Shown here piece by piece: positions 26,575 to 33,988 of a stretch of 64,000 nt of DNA. The position numbers were made by a program, and so were the translations under genes. Numbering within the stretch: position 1 is the first letter of the stretch; each line of letters opens with the position of its first letter. This DNA comes from Pseudaeromonas paramecii (GTDB lineage: Bacteria; Pseudomonadota; Gammaproteobacteria; Enterobacterales; Aeromonadaceae): positions 62,001 through 126,000 of the forward strand of contig NZ_BAABFC010000006.1 of NCBI RefSeq assembly GCF_039540575.1. The letters are read 5' to 3'. Under the pieces are notes generated by a model. The model saw nothing but the letters and a program-made list of their open reading frames with translations. It ran no database searches and was not told where the DNA came from.

Positions 26575-27183
26575 TCAGGCCTCCTTGTCATCCTGCTCCA
26601 ACATGTGGCCCAACTTGCCCGCCTTGGTGTTGAGGTAGAAGTTGTTGTAGGGGTTGCGCCCCTCCTGCAGGGGTACCCGGGCATGGACCTGGACGTCGAG
26701 CTTTTGCAAGGATTTGATCTTGCGGGGGTTGTTGGTCATCAGATCCACCTGATTGACCCCCAGGGCCTTCAGCATGTCGGCACAGATGGTGTAGTCCCGC
26801 AGATCGGCGGCAAAGCCCAGGGCCACGTTGGCGTCCACGGTGTCGGCACCCTGGTCCTGCAGGTGATAGGCGCGGATCTTGTTGAGCAGGCCAATGCCAC
26901 GACCTTCCTGGCGGACATACAGCAGCACGCCACGCTTTTGCTTAGCGATGCGCTCCAGAGCGGCTTGCAGCTGAAAGCCGCAGTCACAGCGCAGGCTGAA
27001 CAGGGCATCGCCGGTCAGGCATTCAGAATGGATGCGGGCCAACACGGGCTCATTCGTGGTCACATCCCCCATGACCAGGGCGGCGTGATCCTTGCCAGTG
27101 GCCATTTCTTCAAAGCCCACCAGGGTGAAGATGCCCCAGGGGGTGGGAAGTTTGGATTGGGCGACGAGGGTAACACTGCTCAT
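26575..27183 (-). CDS. ribA: GTP cyclohydrolase II
   Basis: The 202-residue enzyme opens the imidazole ring of GTP in the first step of riboflavin synthesis. Zinc ligands C55, C66 and C68 (SECLTGDALFSLRCDCG) and the catalytic block RQEGRGIGL are present. The length matches stand-alone RibA of E. coli, with no fused RibB domain. The ATG at 27183 follows AGAGG. It is divergent from cmk, and no FMN riboswitch is visible in the 223-base gap. Confidence 0.96.
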   Translation of the reverse strand: MSSVTLVAQSKLPTPWGIFTLVGFEEMATGKDHAALVMGDVTTNEPVLARIHSECLTGDALFSLRCDCGFQLQAALERIAKQKRGVLLYVRQEGRGIGLLNKIRAYHLQDQGADTVDANVALGFAADLRDYTICADMLKALGVNQVDLMTNNPRKIKSLQKLDVQVHARVPLQEGRNPYNNFYLNTKAGKLGHMLEQDDKEA

Positions 27184-27406
27184 GGAAAACCTCTGAAGAC
27201 TTCAACTGCAAACGGCGTCTGTGTGCGCCATGGGTAATGGGGGATTTTCACCGTATTTATCCGCCGGTGGCAATAGTTGATTCCATTTGCCGGTCTTTCC
27301 TGGCGATCATCGTGCCCCCTCCGACCCCCTTAGGGTATACTGCGCGCGCTTTTCTCCCGTCGGGAGAAATCTCATTGTTTGGCAATCCAATTGAAAGGGG
27401 AATCCC

Positions 27407-28093
27407 ATGGCGGATTTGGCACCTGTCATCACCATAGATGGGCCGAGCGGGGCCGGCAAAGGCACCGTCTGTCAACGGCTGGCGCAACACCTAGGCTGGC
27501 ATCTGCTGGACTCCGGCGCCATCTACCGAGTGTTGGCGCTGGCGGCCTTGCATCACGAGGTGGATCTGGAGAACGAAGGGGCTCTGATGGCGCTGGCGTC
27601 ACATCTGGACGTCCAGTTCACGCCCACGGCGGACGGCGTCAAGGTGGTGCTGGAAGGGGAGGTGGTCTCCGAGCAGCTCAGAACCGAGCAGACGGGAAAT
27701 GCCGCCAGCAAGGTCGCGGCTTACCCGGCGGTCCGGGAGGCCCTGTTGCGCCGCCAACGGGCCTTTCGCAACGACCCAGGCCTCATCGCCGATGGGCGTG
27801 ATATGGGCACTGTGGTGTTCCCGGATGCCCAGGTCAAAATCTTCCTGGATGCCAGTGCCGAGGAGCGAGCCAACCGGCGCTGTAAACAGTTGCAGGCCAA
27901 GGGCTTTGATGTTAACTTTGAGCACCTTTTAGCCGAGATAAAAGAACGGGACGACCGGGATCGGAACCGCCCCGTAGCGCCGCTCAAACCCGCCGACGAT
28001 GCCCTGGTGGTGGACTCCACCCAGATGAGCATTGATGAGGTGGTTGAGCGGGTTTTGTCTTACGCTGAAACTAAACTTCGCGCCGGGCACTAG
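27407..28093 (+). CDS. cmk: Cytidylate kinase
   Basis: The 228-residue nucleotide kinase phosphorylates CMP and dCMP. The P-loop GPSGAGKGT spans residues 12-20, and the DGRDMGTVVFPDA block and the lid with paired arginines (RDDRDRNR) are intact. AAGGGG lies six bases before the ATG. It heads the conserved cmk-rpsA-ihfB-lapAB-pyrF block. A good -10 (TATACT, 27336-27341) lies upstream, but its -35 is weak. Confidence 0.96.
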   Translation: MADLAPVITIDGPSGAGKGTVCQRLAQHLGWHLLDSGAIYRVLALAALHHEVDLENEGALMALASHLDVQFTPTADGVKVVLEGEVVSEQLRTEQTGNAASKVAAYPAVREALLRRQRAFRNDPGLIADGRDMGTVVFPDAQVKIFLDASAEERANRRCKQLQAKGFDVNFEHLLAEIKERDDRDRNRPVAPLKPADDALVVDSTQMSIDEVVERVLSYAETKLRAGH

Positions 28094-28194
28094 TCCGGTT
28101 CGGTGTCTTTCTCAAGGATGAAAAAGACTTACTGAAACAACCCCGCATCGGCCGGATTGCCATGTGGATGTTAACTTTAAAACCTTAATCTAAC
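28094..28194 (+). promoter_or_regulatory. rpsA leader without a canonical Shine-Dalgarno
   Basis: The 101-base gap before rpsA ends in an A/T-rich stretch (TTAACTTTAAAACC) and has no GGAG-type ribosome site near the ATG. In E. coli the rpsA leader likewise lacks a strong site and is autoregulated by S1 binding. The same control here is an inference from position and composition. Confidence 0.5.
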
Positions 28195-29868
28195 ATGACT
28201 GAATCTTTTGCTCAGCTCTTTGAAGAGTCTCTGAAACAACTCGAAACCCGTCCGGGCGCCATCGTTAAGGGCCTGGTTGTCGCCATCGAGAACGGTATCG
28301 TTCTGGTTGACGCCGGTCTGAAGTCTGAATCTGCCATCCCGGCCGAACAGTTCAAGAACAGCCAAGGCGAGCTGGAAATCAACGTGGGTGACTACGTTGA
28401 TGTGGCTCTGGACTCCGTTGAAGATGGTTTCGGCGAGACTCAACTGTCCCGCGAAAAGGCCAAGCGCCACGAAGCCTGGCTGCAACTGGAGAAGGCCTAC
28501 GAAGAACAGGCTACCGTTACCGGCCTGATCAACGGCAAGGTCAAGGGTGGTTTCACCGTTGAAGTGAACAACATCCGTGCCTTCCTGCCCGGTTCTCTGG
28601 TTGACGTGCGTCCGGTGCGCGACACTGCCCACCTGGAAGGCAAAGAGCTGGAGTTCAAGGTCATCAAGCTGGACCAGAAGCGCAACAACGTTGTGGTTTC
28701 TCGCCGTGCCGTGATCGAAACCGAAAACACCACCGAGCGCGACAGCCTGCTGGCCAACCTGCAAGAAGGTATGGAAGTTAAGGGTATCGTCAAGAACCTG
28801 ACCGACTACGGTGCCTTCGTGGATCTGGGCGGCGTTGACGGCCTGCTGCACATCACCGACATGGCTTGGAAGCGCGTTAAGCATCCTTCCGAGATCGTCA
28901 ACGTGGGCGACGAAATCAACGTCAAGGTGCTGAAGTTCGACCGCGAGCGTACCCGTGTATCCCTGGGTCTGAAGCAACTGGGCGAAGATCCGTGGGTGGC
29001 TATTGCCAAGCGTTATCCGGAAGGTGCCCGTCTGTCTGGCCGCGTGACCAACCTGACCGATTACGGCTGCTTCGTTGAAATCGAAGAAGGCGTGGAAGGC
29101 CTGGTTCACGTGTCTGAAATGGACTGGACCAACAAGAACATCCACCCGTCCAAGGTTGTTAACGTGGGCGATCTGGTTGATGTCATGGTTCTGGACATCG
29201 ACGAAGAGCGTCGTCGTATCTCCCTGGGTCTGAAGCAGTGCAAGGCCAACCCGTGGCAGCAGTTTGCTGAAAGCCATGCCAAGGGCGACCGCGTTGCTGG
29301 TAAGATCAAGTCCATCACCGACTTCGGTATCTTCATCGGTCTGGACGGTGGCATCGATGGTCTGGTGCACCTGTCTGACATCTCTTGGAACGCTTCCGGC
29401 GAAGACGCCGTTCGCGAATTCAAGAAGGGCGACGAAATCGAAGCCGTTGTTCTGCAAGTGGATCCGGAGCGCGAGCGCATCTCCCTGGGCGTGAAGCAGA
29501 TCGAAGAAGATCCCTTCAATAAGTACCTGTCTGACAACAAGAAAGGTGCTATCGTTACCGGTAAGGTAACCGCCGTTGATGCCAAGGGCGCCACTATCGA
29601 GCTGGAAGAAGGCGTAGAAGGTTACATCCGTGCCTCCGACGTTTCCCGCGATCGCGTGGAAGATGCCTCTCTGGTTCTGTCCGTGGGTGATGACGTTGAA
29701 GCCAAGTTCATGGGTGTAGACCGCAAGAACCGCACCGTTAGCCTGTCTGTCCGTGCTAAGGACGAAGCTGACGAGAAGGCTGCGATCGATACTCTGAACC
29801 AACAACAAGATGATGTTGGCTTCACCAACGCCATGGCCGAAGCGTTCAAGGCTGCCAAGGGCGAATAA
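28195..29868 (+). CDS. rpsA: 30S ribosomal protein S1
   Basis: The 557-residue protein has six S1 RNA-binding repeats; the repeats from the third on carry recognisable G-V-NLTDYGAFV or GFGIF-type cores. It binds mRNA and docks it on the 30S subunit. The length equals the E. coli protein. Codon choice is visibly biased to highly expressed codons (CTG, CGT, GAA, GTT, GGT) compared with neighbouring genes. It ends before a strong terminator. Confidence 0.98.
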   Translation: MTESFAQLFEESLKQLETRPGAIVKGLVVAIENGIVLVDAGLKSESAIPAEQFKNSQGELEINVGDYVDVALDSVEDGFGETQLSREKAKRHEAWLQLEKAYEEQATVTGLINGKVKGGFTVEVNNIRAFLPGSLVDVRPVRDTAHLEGKELEFKVIKLDQKRNNVVVSRRAVIETENTTERDSLLANLQEGMEVKGIVKNLTDYGAFVDLGGVDGLLHITDMAWKRVKHPSEIVNVGDEINVKVLKFDRERTRVSLGLKQLGEDPWVAIAKRYPEGARLSGRVTNLTDYGCFVEIEEGVEGLVHVSEMDWTNKNIHPSKVVNVGDLVDVMVLDIDEERRRISLGLKQCKANPWQQFAESHAKGDRVAGKIKSITDFGIFIGLDGGIDGLVHLSDISWNASGEDAVREFKKGDEIEAVVLQVDPERERISLGVKQIEEDPFNKYLSDNKKGAIVTGKVTAVDAKGATIELEEGVEGYIRASDVSRDRVEDASLVLSVGDDVEAKFMGVDRKNRTVSLSVRAKDEADEKAAIDTLNQQQDDVGFTNAMAEAFKAAKGE

Positions 29869-29885
29869 GTTCCCCTTCGGCACAA

Positions 29886-29913
29886 AAAGGGCGGTCTTGA
29901 CCGCCCTTTTTTT
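29886..29913 (+). terminator. Terminator after rpsA
   Basis: The stem AAAGGGCGGTC / GACCGCCCTTT is followed by a run of seven T residues. Confidence 0.92.
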
Positions 29914-29953
29914 AAGACCATTGTTTGCCCTCGACATATACAGGAGCCTCGCT

Positions 29954-30235
29954 ATGACCAAATCCGATTTGATTGAGCGCCTTGCCAGCAAGCAATTGCA
30001 TTTATCTGCCAAAGAGGTGGAGGCGGCCATTCGTGAGATCTTGGAACAAATGGCTTCCACATTGCAGGTCGGTGAGCGGATTGAAATCCGTGGCTTTGGT
30101 AGTTTTTCTCTCCATTATCGGGCCCCACGAGTGGGTCGTAATCTCAAGACCGGGGAGAAGGTGGAGCTGCAAGGCAAGTCGGTGCCTCACTTCAAGCCCG
30201 GCAAGGAGCTCAGAGAGCGCGTGAACCTTGCTTGA
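29954..30235 (+). CDS. ihfB: Integration host factor beta subunit
   Basis: The 93-residue DNA-bending protein has the HU/IHF signature GFGSFSLHYRAPRVGRNLKTG and pairs with IhfA. The length is one residue less than in E. coli. The ATG at 29954 is supported by CAGGAG at 29941-29946; the open frame extends upstream over the rpsA terminator and is rejected. The position after rpsA is the conserved gammaproteobacterial order. Confidence 0.97.
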   Translation: MTKSDLIERLASKQLHLSAKEVEAAIREILEQMASTLQVGERIEIRGFGSFSLHYRAPRVGRNLKTGEKVELQGKSVPHFKPGKELRERVNLA

Positions 30236-30294
30236 TAAACGGCGGTTCAGCAACCGCACCGGGTTTGGGTTCGTTTATCTGAGGACGTCTTTGC

Positions 30295-30582
30295 ATGCGT
30301 AATCTGGCTATTATTTTCGTGGTGGTGGTCGTGTGTGCCATCGCCTTAACGCTGGGGGCAGAAAACAACCAGCTCGTCCGCGTTAATTTCCTGATCGCCC
30401 GCGGTGAATTCTATCTTTCCACACTGCTCGCCCTGGTCTTTCTGGGCGGTTTTGCCTTCGCGAGTCTGGTCTGGTCCTGGGGGTATTTTCGCCAGCAATT
30501 TCGTCAGCAAAAGCTGCAAAAACAACTGCAACGCCAGGCCAAGGAACTCAATAGCCTCCGGGGCCAGTTAGGCAAGGAATAA
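30295..30582 (+). CDS. lapA: Lipopolysaccharide assembly protein A
   Basis: This 95-residue protein has two membrane helices (about residues 4-22 and 41-63) and a basic, Gln-rich cytoplasmic coiled tail (residues 64-95). It corresponds to E. coli LapA (YciS), which acts with LapB in control of LPS synthesis. GAGGA lies nine bases before the ATG. lapB begins seven bases after its stop, as in E. coli. Confidence 0.93.
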   Translation: MRNLAIIFVVVVVCAIALTLGAENNQLVRVNFLIARGEFYLSTLLALVFLGGFAFASLVWSWGYFRQQFRQQKLQKQLQRQAKELNSLRGQLGKE

Positions 30583-30589
30583 TCTTCAC

Positions 30590-31756
30590 ATGCTGGAACT
30601 GCTGTTCCTGTTGTTGCCAATAGCCGTCGCTTATGGCTGGTATATGGGCCAGCGAAGCGCCAGGCTAGACAAAGAAAATCTAGGCCACAAACTCTCCCGG
30701 AACTATGTTGCCGGGATTAACTTTTTGCTCTCCGAACAACCCGACAAGGCCGTGGATCTCTTTATCGAGATGTTACAGGTGGATGAGGAAACACTCGAAA
30801 CTCACCTGGCACTCGGCAATCTGTTTCGCCAACGAGGTGAAGTGGAGCGCGCAATCCGTATTCACCAGAACCTGGTAGCCCGTCCCCATTTAACCTATGA
30901 ACAGCGCAATCTAGCCATGCTGGAGTTGGCGCGGGATTTTATTGCTGCCGGCTTATTGGACCGGGCAGAGAGCATACTGCCTGAACTTGTTAAAGACTCA
31001 GAACATGAAGAGTCTGCCGCTAATCTGCTAATCGACATCTATCAGCAGATGCGGGAATGGGACAAGGCCATTGCGGTGGCCGAGCGCAGCAAGCGCAAGC
31101 TGGGAAACAAGGTGATTCCGTCCATCGCCCATTTTTATTGCGAGCAAGCCGAACAGTTGCTTAAGGCCCAGGAACAGAAGAAGGCTATCTACAAGCTCAA
31201 GCGTGCCTTGCAGACGGACGATCACTGTATTCGGGCGCGACTCATGCTGGCCCGGGCCTATTGGCAGCAGCACAATGCCGACTTGGCCATCGAGACATTG
31301 CAACCCCTGCCGACCCTGGACGCTGACTTTGCCCCTGAGGCGCTCCCTCTGCTGCTGGAATGCCTGAGCGAGCAGGATGAAACCGAGCTGGGGGTGATAC
31401 TGCAGCAGTGGCTGCAACAGACCCATGCCGCCAGTGTGCTATTGGCCCTGGCCGATGAACAAGAAAAGTTGCTGGGCCGCGCAGCGGCGGAACAGCTGGT
31501 GCTGGACGAGCTGAAACGCCATCCCACCATGAAGGGGTTTCATCGACTGATCCGTTATCAATTGGCCGAGGCCAGAAGCCAGGAGGCGAGAGAAAGCCTC
31601 GGTTTGCTGGCCTCTTTGGTACAGGAACAGATCAACGTCAAGCCGGTGCATCGCTGCCGGCGTTGCGGTTTCTCGTCCCGCGTGATTTTTTGGCAATGTC
31701 CCTCCTGTAAGGGGTGGGGCACCATCAAGCCCATCCGTGGTTTGGATGGGGAATAA
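30590..31756 (+). CDS. lapB: Lipopolysaccharide assembly protein B (TPR, rubredoxin-type zinc ribbon)
   Basis: The 388-residue protein has an N-terminal membrane anchor, a TPR superhelix (about residues 35-340) and a C-terminal rubredoxin-like metal site with two CXXC pairs (CRRC and CPSC). In E. coli, LapB (YciM) recruits LpxC to the FtsH protease and so limits LPS synthesis. All these parts are present and the length is the same. Confidence 0.95.
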   Translation: MLELLFLLLPIAVAYGWYMGQRSARLDKENLGHKLSRNYVAGINFLLSEQPDKAVDLFIEMLQVDEETLETHLALGNLFRQRGEVERAIRIHQNLVARPHLTYEQRNLAMLELARDFIAAGLLDRAESILPELVKDSEHEESAANLLIDIYQQMREWDKAIAVAERSKRKLGNKVIPSIAHFYCEQAEQLLKAQEQKKAIYKLKRALQTDDHCIRARLMLARAYWQQHNADLAIETLQPLPTLDADFAPEALPLLLECLSEQDETELGVILQQWLQQTHAASVLLALADEQEKLLGRAAAEQLVLDELKRHPTMKGFHRLIRYQLAEARSQEARESLGLLASLVQEQINVKPVHRCRRCGFSSRVIFWQCPSCKGWGTIKPIRGLDGE

Positions 31757-31770
31757 AAGCAGGAGTAGTT

Positions 31771-32466
31771 ATGACAGATCCCAAGGTGATTGTGGCGCTA
31801 GATTATGCGGACGAGGCCGCTGCCCTGGCATTTGTGGCAAAGGTGGATCCCAGCCTCTGTCGTCTTAAGGTGGGCAAAGAGATGTTCACCCTGTTTGGCC
31901 CTCAGTTCGTGCGCCAGTTGGTGGGCAAGGGCTTCGATGTATTTCTTGATCTCAAGTTTCACGATATTCCCAATACGGTGGCCAAGGCGGTAGCGGCCAG
32001 CGCCGAGTTGGGCGTGTGGATGGTCAACGTGCATGCCAGCGGTGGTCTGCGGATGATGGAAGCCGCCAAGGCGGCCTTGGTACCCTATGGGGCGCGAGCG
32101 CCCAAACTGATAGCCGTCACCGTGCTGACCAGCATGGAACAAGGGGATCTGGCCCAGATAGGGCTCGATCTGGCACCGCAGGAGCAAGTATTGCGATTGG
32201 CCAGTCTGACCCACCAGGCCGGGTTGGACGGGGTGGTGTGTTCGGCACAGGAGGCTCAATTGCTCAAGGCGCGACTGGGAGCCGAGTTCTTACTGGTCAC
32301 CCCGGGGATACGGCCGGCGGGAAGTGAGCAGGGCGATCAGCGTCGGGTATTGACGCCAGCCGAGGCGGTTGCTGTCGGGGCGGATTATTTGGTGATAGGG
32401 CGCCCCATCACTCAGGCGGTAGATCCCGTTGCCACCTTGCAAGCCATTAACGCCAGCCTGATCTGA
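31771..32466 (+). CDS. pyrF: Orotidine 5'-phosphate decarboxylase
   Basis: The 231-residue TIM-barrel enzyme makes UMP. The catalytic tetrad block DLKFHDIPNT (D60, K62, D65) and the phosphate-binding GIRPAGSEQGDQ loop are intact. AGGAG precedes the ATG at 31771. Its last 20 bases overlap the 3' end of the convergent rhombosortase gene, and no terminator separates them. Confidence 0.96.
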   Translation: MTDPKVIVALDYADEAAALAFVAKVDPSLCRLKVGKEMFTLFGPQFVRQLVGKGFDVFLDLKFHDIPNTVAKAVAASAELGVWMVNVHASGGLRMMEAAKAALVPYGARAPKLIAVTVLTSMEQGDLAQIGLDLAPQEQVLRLASLTHQAGLDGVVCSAQEAQLLKARLGAEFLLVTPGIRPAGSEQGDQRRVLTPAEAVAVGADYLVIGRPITQAVDPVATLQAINASLI

Positions 32467-33049
32467 GCCACTGAGCCCCCCCCAGCAAGAGACCAAACAG
32501 TGCGCCCAGCCAATGGGCGCCATCATAGACGGCCACCCCGATCAGACCGGCGGTGATGCCATCCTGATGCCAGTGATCCCATATTAATTTGATCAGCAGC
32601 CCCAGCAGCCAATAGATCTGCTGCCGATCTCCTCTGCGCAGACTGCTCAGGGCTCCGTAACAGAACAGGCCGTGCAGGGCCCCGGATAGTCCGACATACC
32701 GGTTGAGATGGGCATCGAAGCCCAAGATGGTCAGGTTGATCAAGGGCACCAGAAGCAGCAAGCAGCCAACTTGCTGTAGCAGGTTGCAACTGGGGCGGTA
32801 AATCCAACTGATCAGCAGCAAGCCTATGAGGTTCATCAACAGATGCAGGCTGTTGCTATGCACCAGCCCACCGGTCATGAGCCGCCACCAGGCGCCGTGG
32901 AGAATGGCCTGCCGTTGATAGGCTAAATCCATCACCTGACTGTGGATCAGCTGCAACAGTATCAGCGACAGCGAAAAACCCAGCATCAAGATGATGTCGA
33001 TATGCCGTCGTCTGAATATTTGTGGGGGGCGATGCTCAATGAGGGGCAT
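32447..33049 (-). CDS. rrtA: Rhombosortase (rhomboid-family GlyGly-CTERM sorting protease)
   Basis: This 200-residue protein has about six membrane helices. The catalytic serine lies in GLSGALHG (S122 with H126), and a second conserved histidine is in DGAHWLGA (H179). The HSNSLHLLMN segment (H64, H69, N73) forms the oxyanion region. The SGxxHG pattern distinguishes rhombosortases from ordinary rhomboid proteases. Rhombosortases cleave proteins ending in a GlyGly-CTERM tail, many of them type II secreted. No such substrate is recognised in this window, so it is an orphan here. It overlaps pyrF tail to tail. Confidence 0.88.
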   Translation of the reverse strand: MPLIEHRPPQIFRRRHIDIILMLGFSLSLILLQLIHSQVMDLAYQRQAILHGAWWRLMTGGLVHSNSLHLLMNLIGLLLISWIYRPSCNLLQQVGCLLLLVPLINLTILGFDAHLNRYVGLSGALHGLFCYGALSSLRRGDRQQIYWLLGLLIKLIWDHWHQDGITAGLIGVAVYDGAHWLGALFGLLLGGAQWLRSGWR

Positions 33050-33063
33050 GGGTGTTCGACTGT

Positions 33064-33090
33064 AAAAAATAAGGCCGCAATTGCGGCCTT
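33064..33090 (-). terminator. Terminator of hns
   Basis: On the minus strand, AAGGCCGCAATTGCGGCCTT is followed by a U tract encoded by AAAAAA at 33064-33069. Confidence 0.92.
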
Positions 33091-33106
33091 AATGACGAAA
33101 TAAAAA

Positions 33107-33517
33107 TTAGTTCTTCTCGATGAGAAAATCTTCGAGCTTGCCACCGGCTTCAATGTGCGTGCGAATAGCAACCGGTTGACGACCTTGACCGGTCCAGGTC
33201 TTCTCTTGGCCAGCTTCATCGGTATAACGATATTTAGCCGGGCGAGGAGCGCGTTTGCCTGCCGGCTTTTCAATGTCGCCCATCAATTCTTTGAGTTCAA
33301 CCGGATCTATGCCATCGGCGCGAAGCATGTCCATATATTGGTTGATCTTGCGCTTGCGCTCCTCTTGGGCCTCGCGCTGGCTAGCTTCCTCATTGCGGCG
33401 TTCTTCTACCACAGCGGTCAGCTTTTCAAGTCCTTCTTCAAGCTGTTCTAGTGAGACTTCGCGTGCCGCAGCGCGCAAGCTGCGAATGTTCATTAAAACT
33501 TTCAGAAATTCAGACAT
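33107..33517 (-). CDS. hns: H-NS family nucleoid protein
   Basis: The 136-residue nucleoid-associated silencer has an N-terminal oligomerising coiled coil (residues 1-65) and a linker. The C-terminal DNA-binding domain carries the core motif TWTGQGRQPVAI (about residues 108-119). It binds AT-rich DNA and silences foreign genes. The ATG at 33517 follows GAGAG; a start two codons earlier is not preferred. The gene lies between rhombosortase and the riboswitch region. Its 5' side is AT-rich, consistent with H-NS autoregulation, which is an inference. Confidence 0.95.
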   Translation of the reverse strand: MSEFLKVLMNIRSLRAAAREVSLEQLEEGLEKLTAVVEERRNEEASQREAQEERKRKINQYMDMLRADGIDPVELKELMGDIEKPAGKRAPRPAKYRYTDEAGQEKTWTGQGRQPVAIRTHIEAGGKLEDFLIEKN

Positions 33518-33737
33518 GATCAAAACTCTCAGATAGGTGTTATGCGGGGATTTAAACGAAATTTATAAACAATATATTAATTAGTCAAGGATTCACTCTT
33601 AATAAAGTCTCGTAGATATTAACTTAATAAATTCAATTGGCATTAACCCAGAAATGCGATTCATGTGAGACTTGATTTTGCTAGCATGATTATCTTGACA
33701 CCGCTGCTTTAGTGGATAGAATCACTGCGATTTACCT
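33518..33737. other. AT-rich intergenic region between hns and the lysine riboswitch
   Basis: About 220 bases, clearly more AT-rich than the rest of the window, must contain the divergent promoters of hns (minus) and of the riboswitch transcript (plus). No gene is seen. Individual promoter hexamers could not be assigned with confidence. Confidence 0.5.
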
Positions 33738-33902
33738 TTAGTAGAGGCGCGTTGCCTAAAAGTACCGGTTCAGAGGGTGATTCCTGTGAAGTTCCGGGAA
33801 AGGAGTCGACGCCGAAGTGGGTGTATGCATCATCATCGCCTGCTGGGGCCGTTTCGAAAAGGAACGGCACTGTCATAGTTGAACACTATGGAGCGCTACC
33901 GA
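33738..33902 (+). promoter_or_regulatory. Lysine riboswitch (L-box)
   Basis: The conserved lysine-aptamer core is present in order: AGAGGCGC, AAAAGTA, GGGAAAGGAGTC, GCCGAAG, CTGGGG, GGCACTGTCATAGT and TGGAGCGCTACC. The five-helix junction is closed by GTAG (33741-33744) with CTAC (33896-33899). It lies 87 bases before an NhaC-family transporter gene. Lysine binding is expected to switch that gene off, as known for this RNA class. Confidence 0.95.
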
Positions 33903-33918
33903 AGGGGTTCTGTATATC

Positions 33919-33940
33919 ACCTGCCTAGCAGGTTGCTTTT
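33919..33940 (+). terminator. Weak hairpin in the lysine riboswitch expression platform
   Basis: The 6-bp stem ACCTGC / GCAGGT with a CTA loop is followed by TGCTTTT. It may be a weak terminator or an alternative pairing partner in the switch. Its CACCT could also pair with the AGGTG of the downstream ribosome site. Confidence 0.4.
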
Positions 33941-33956
33941 GCATCCCTCTTCTGTA

Positions 33957-33988
33957 GATCTCCGCCTAGATATAGGTGATATGAGATC
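33957..33988 (+). promoter_or_regulatory. Shine-Dalgarno-masking hairpin before the lysine transporter
   Basis: GATCTC (33957-33962) pairs with GAGATC (33983-33988), and CGCCTA (33963-33968) pairs with TAGGTG (33973-33978), leaving a GATA loop and a four-base bulge. The AGGTGA ribosome site lies in the stem and the ATG follows directly. This suggests translational control by the riboswitch. Confidence 0.6.

Noticed and set aside
27184..27406. FMN riboswitch upstream of ribA
   Set aside because: The ribA-cmk gap lacks the conserved RFN-element segments, and ribA has a simple AGAGG ribosome site.
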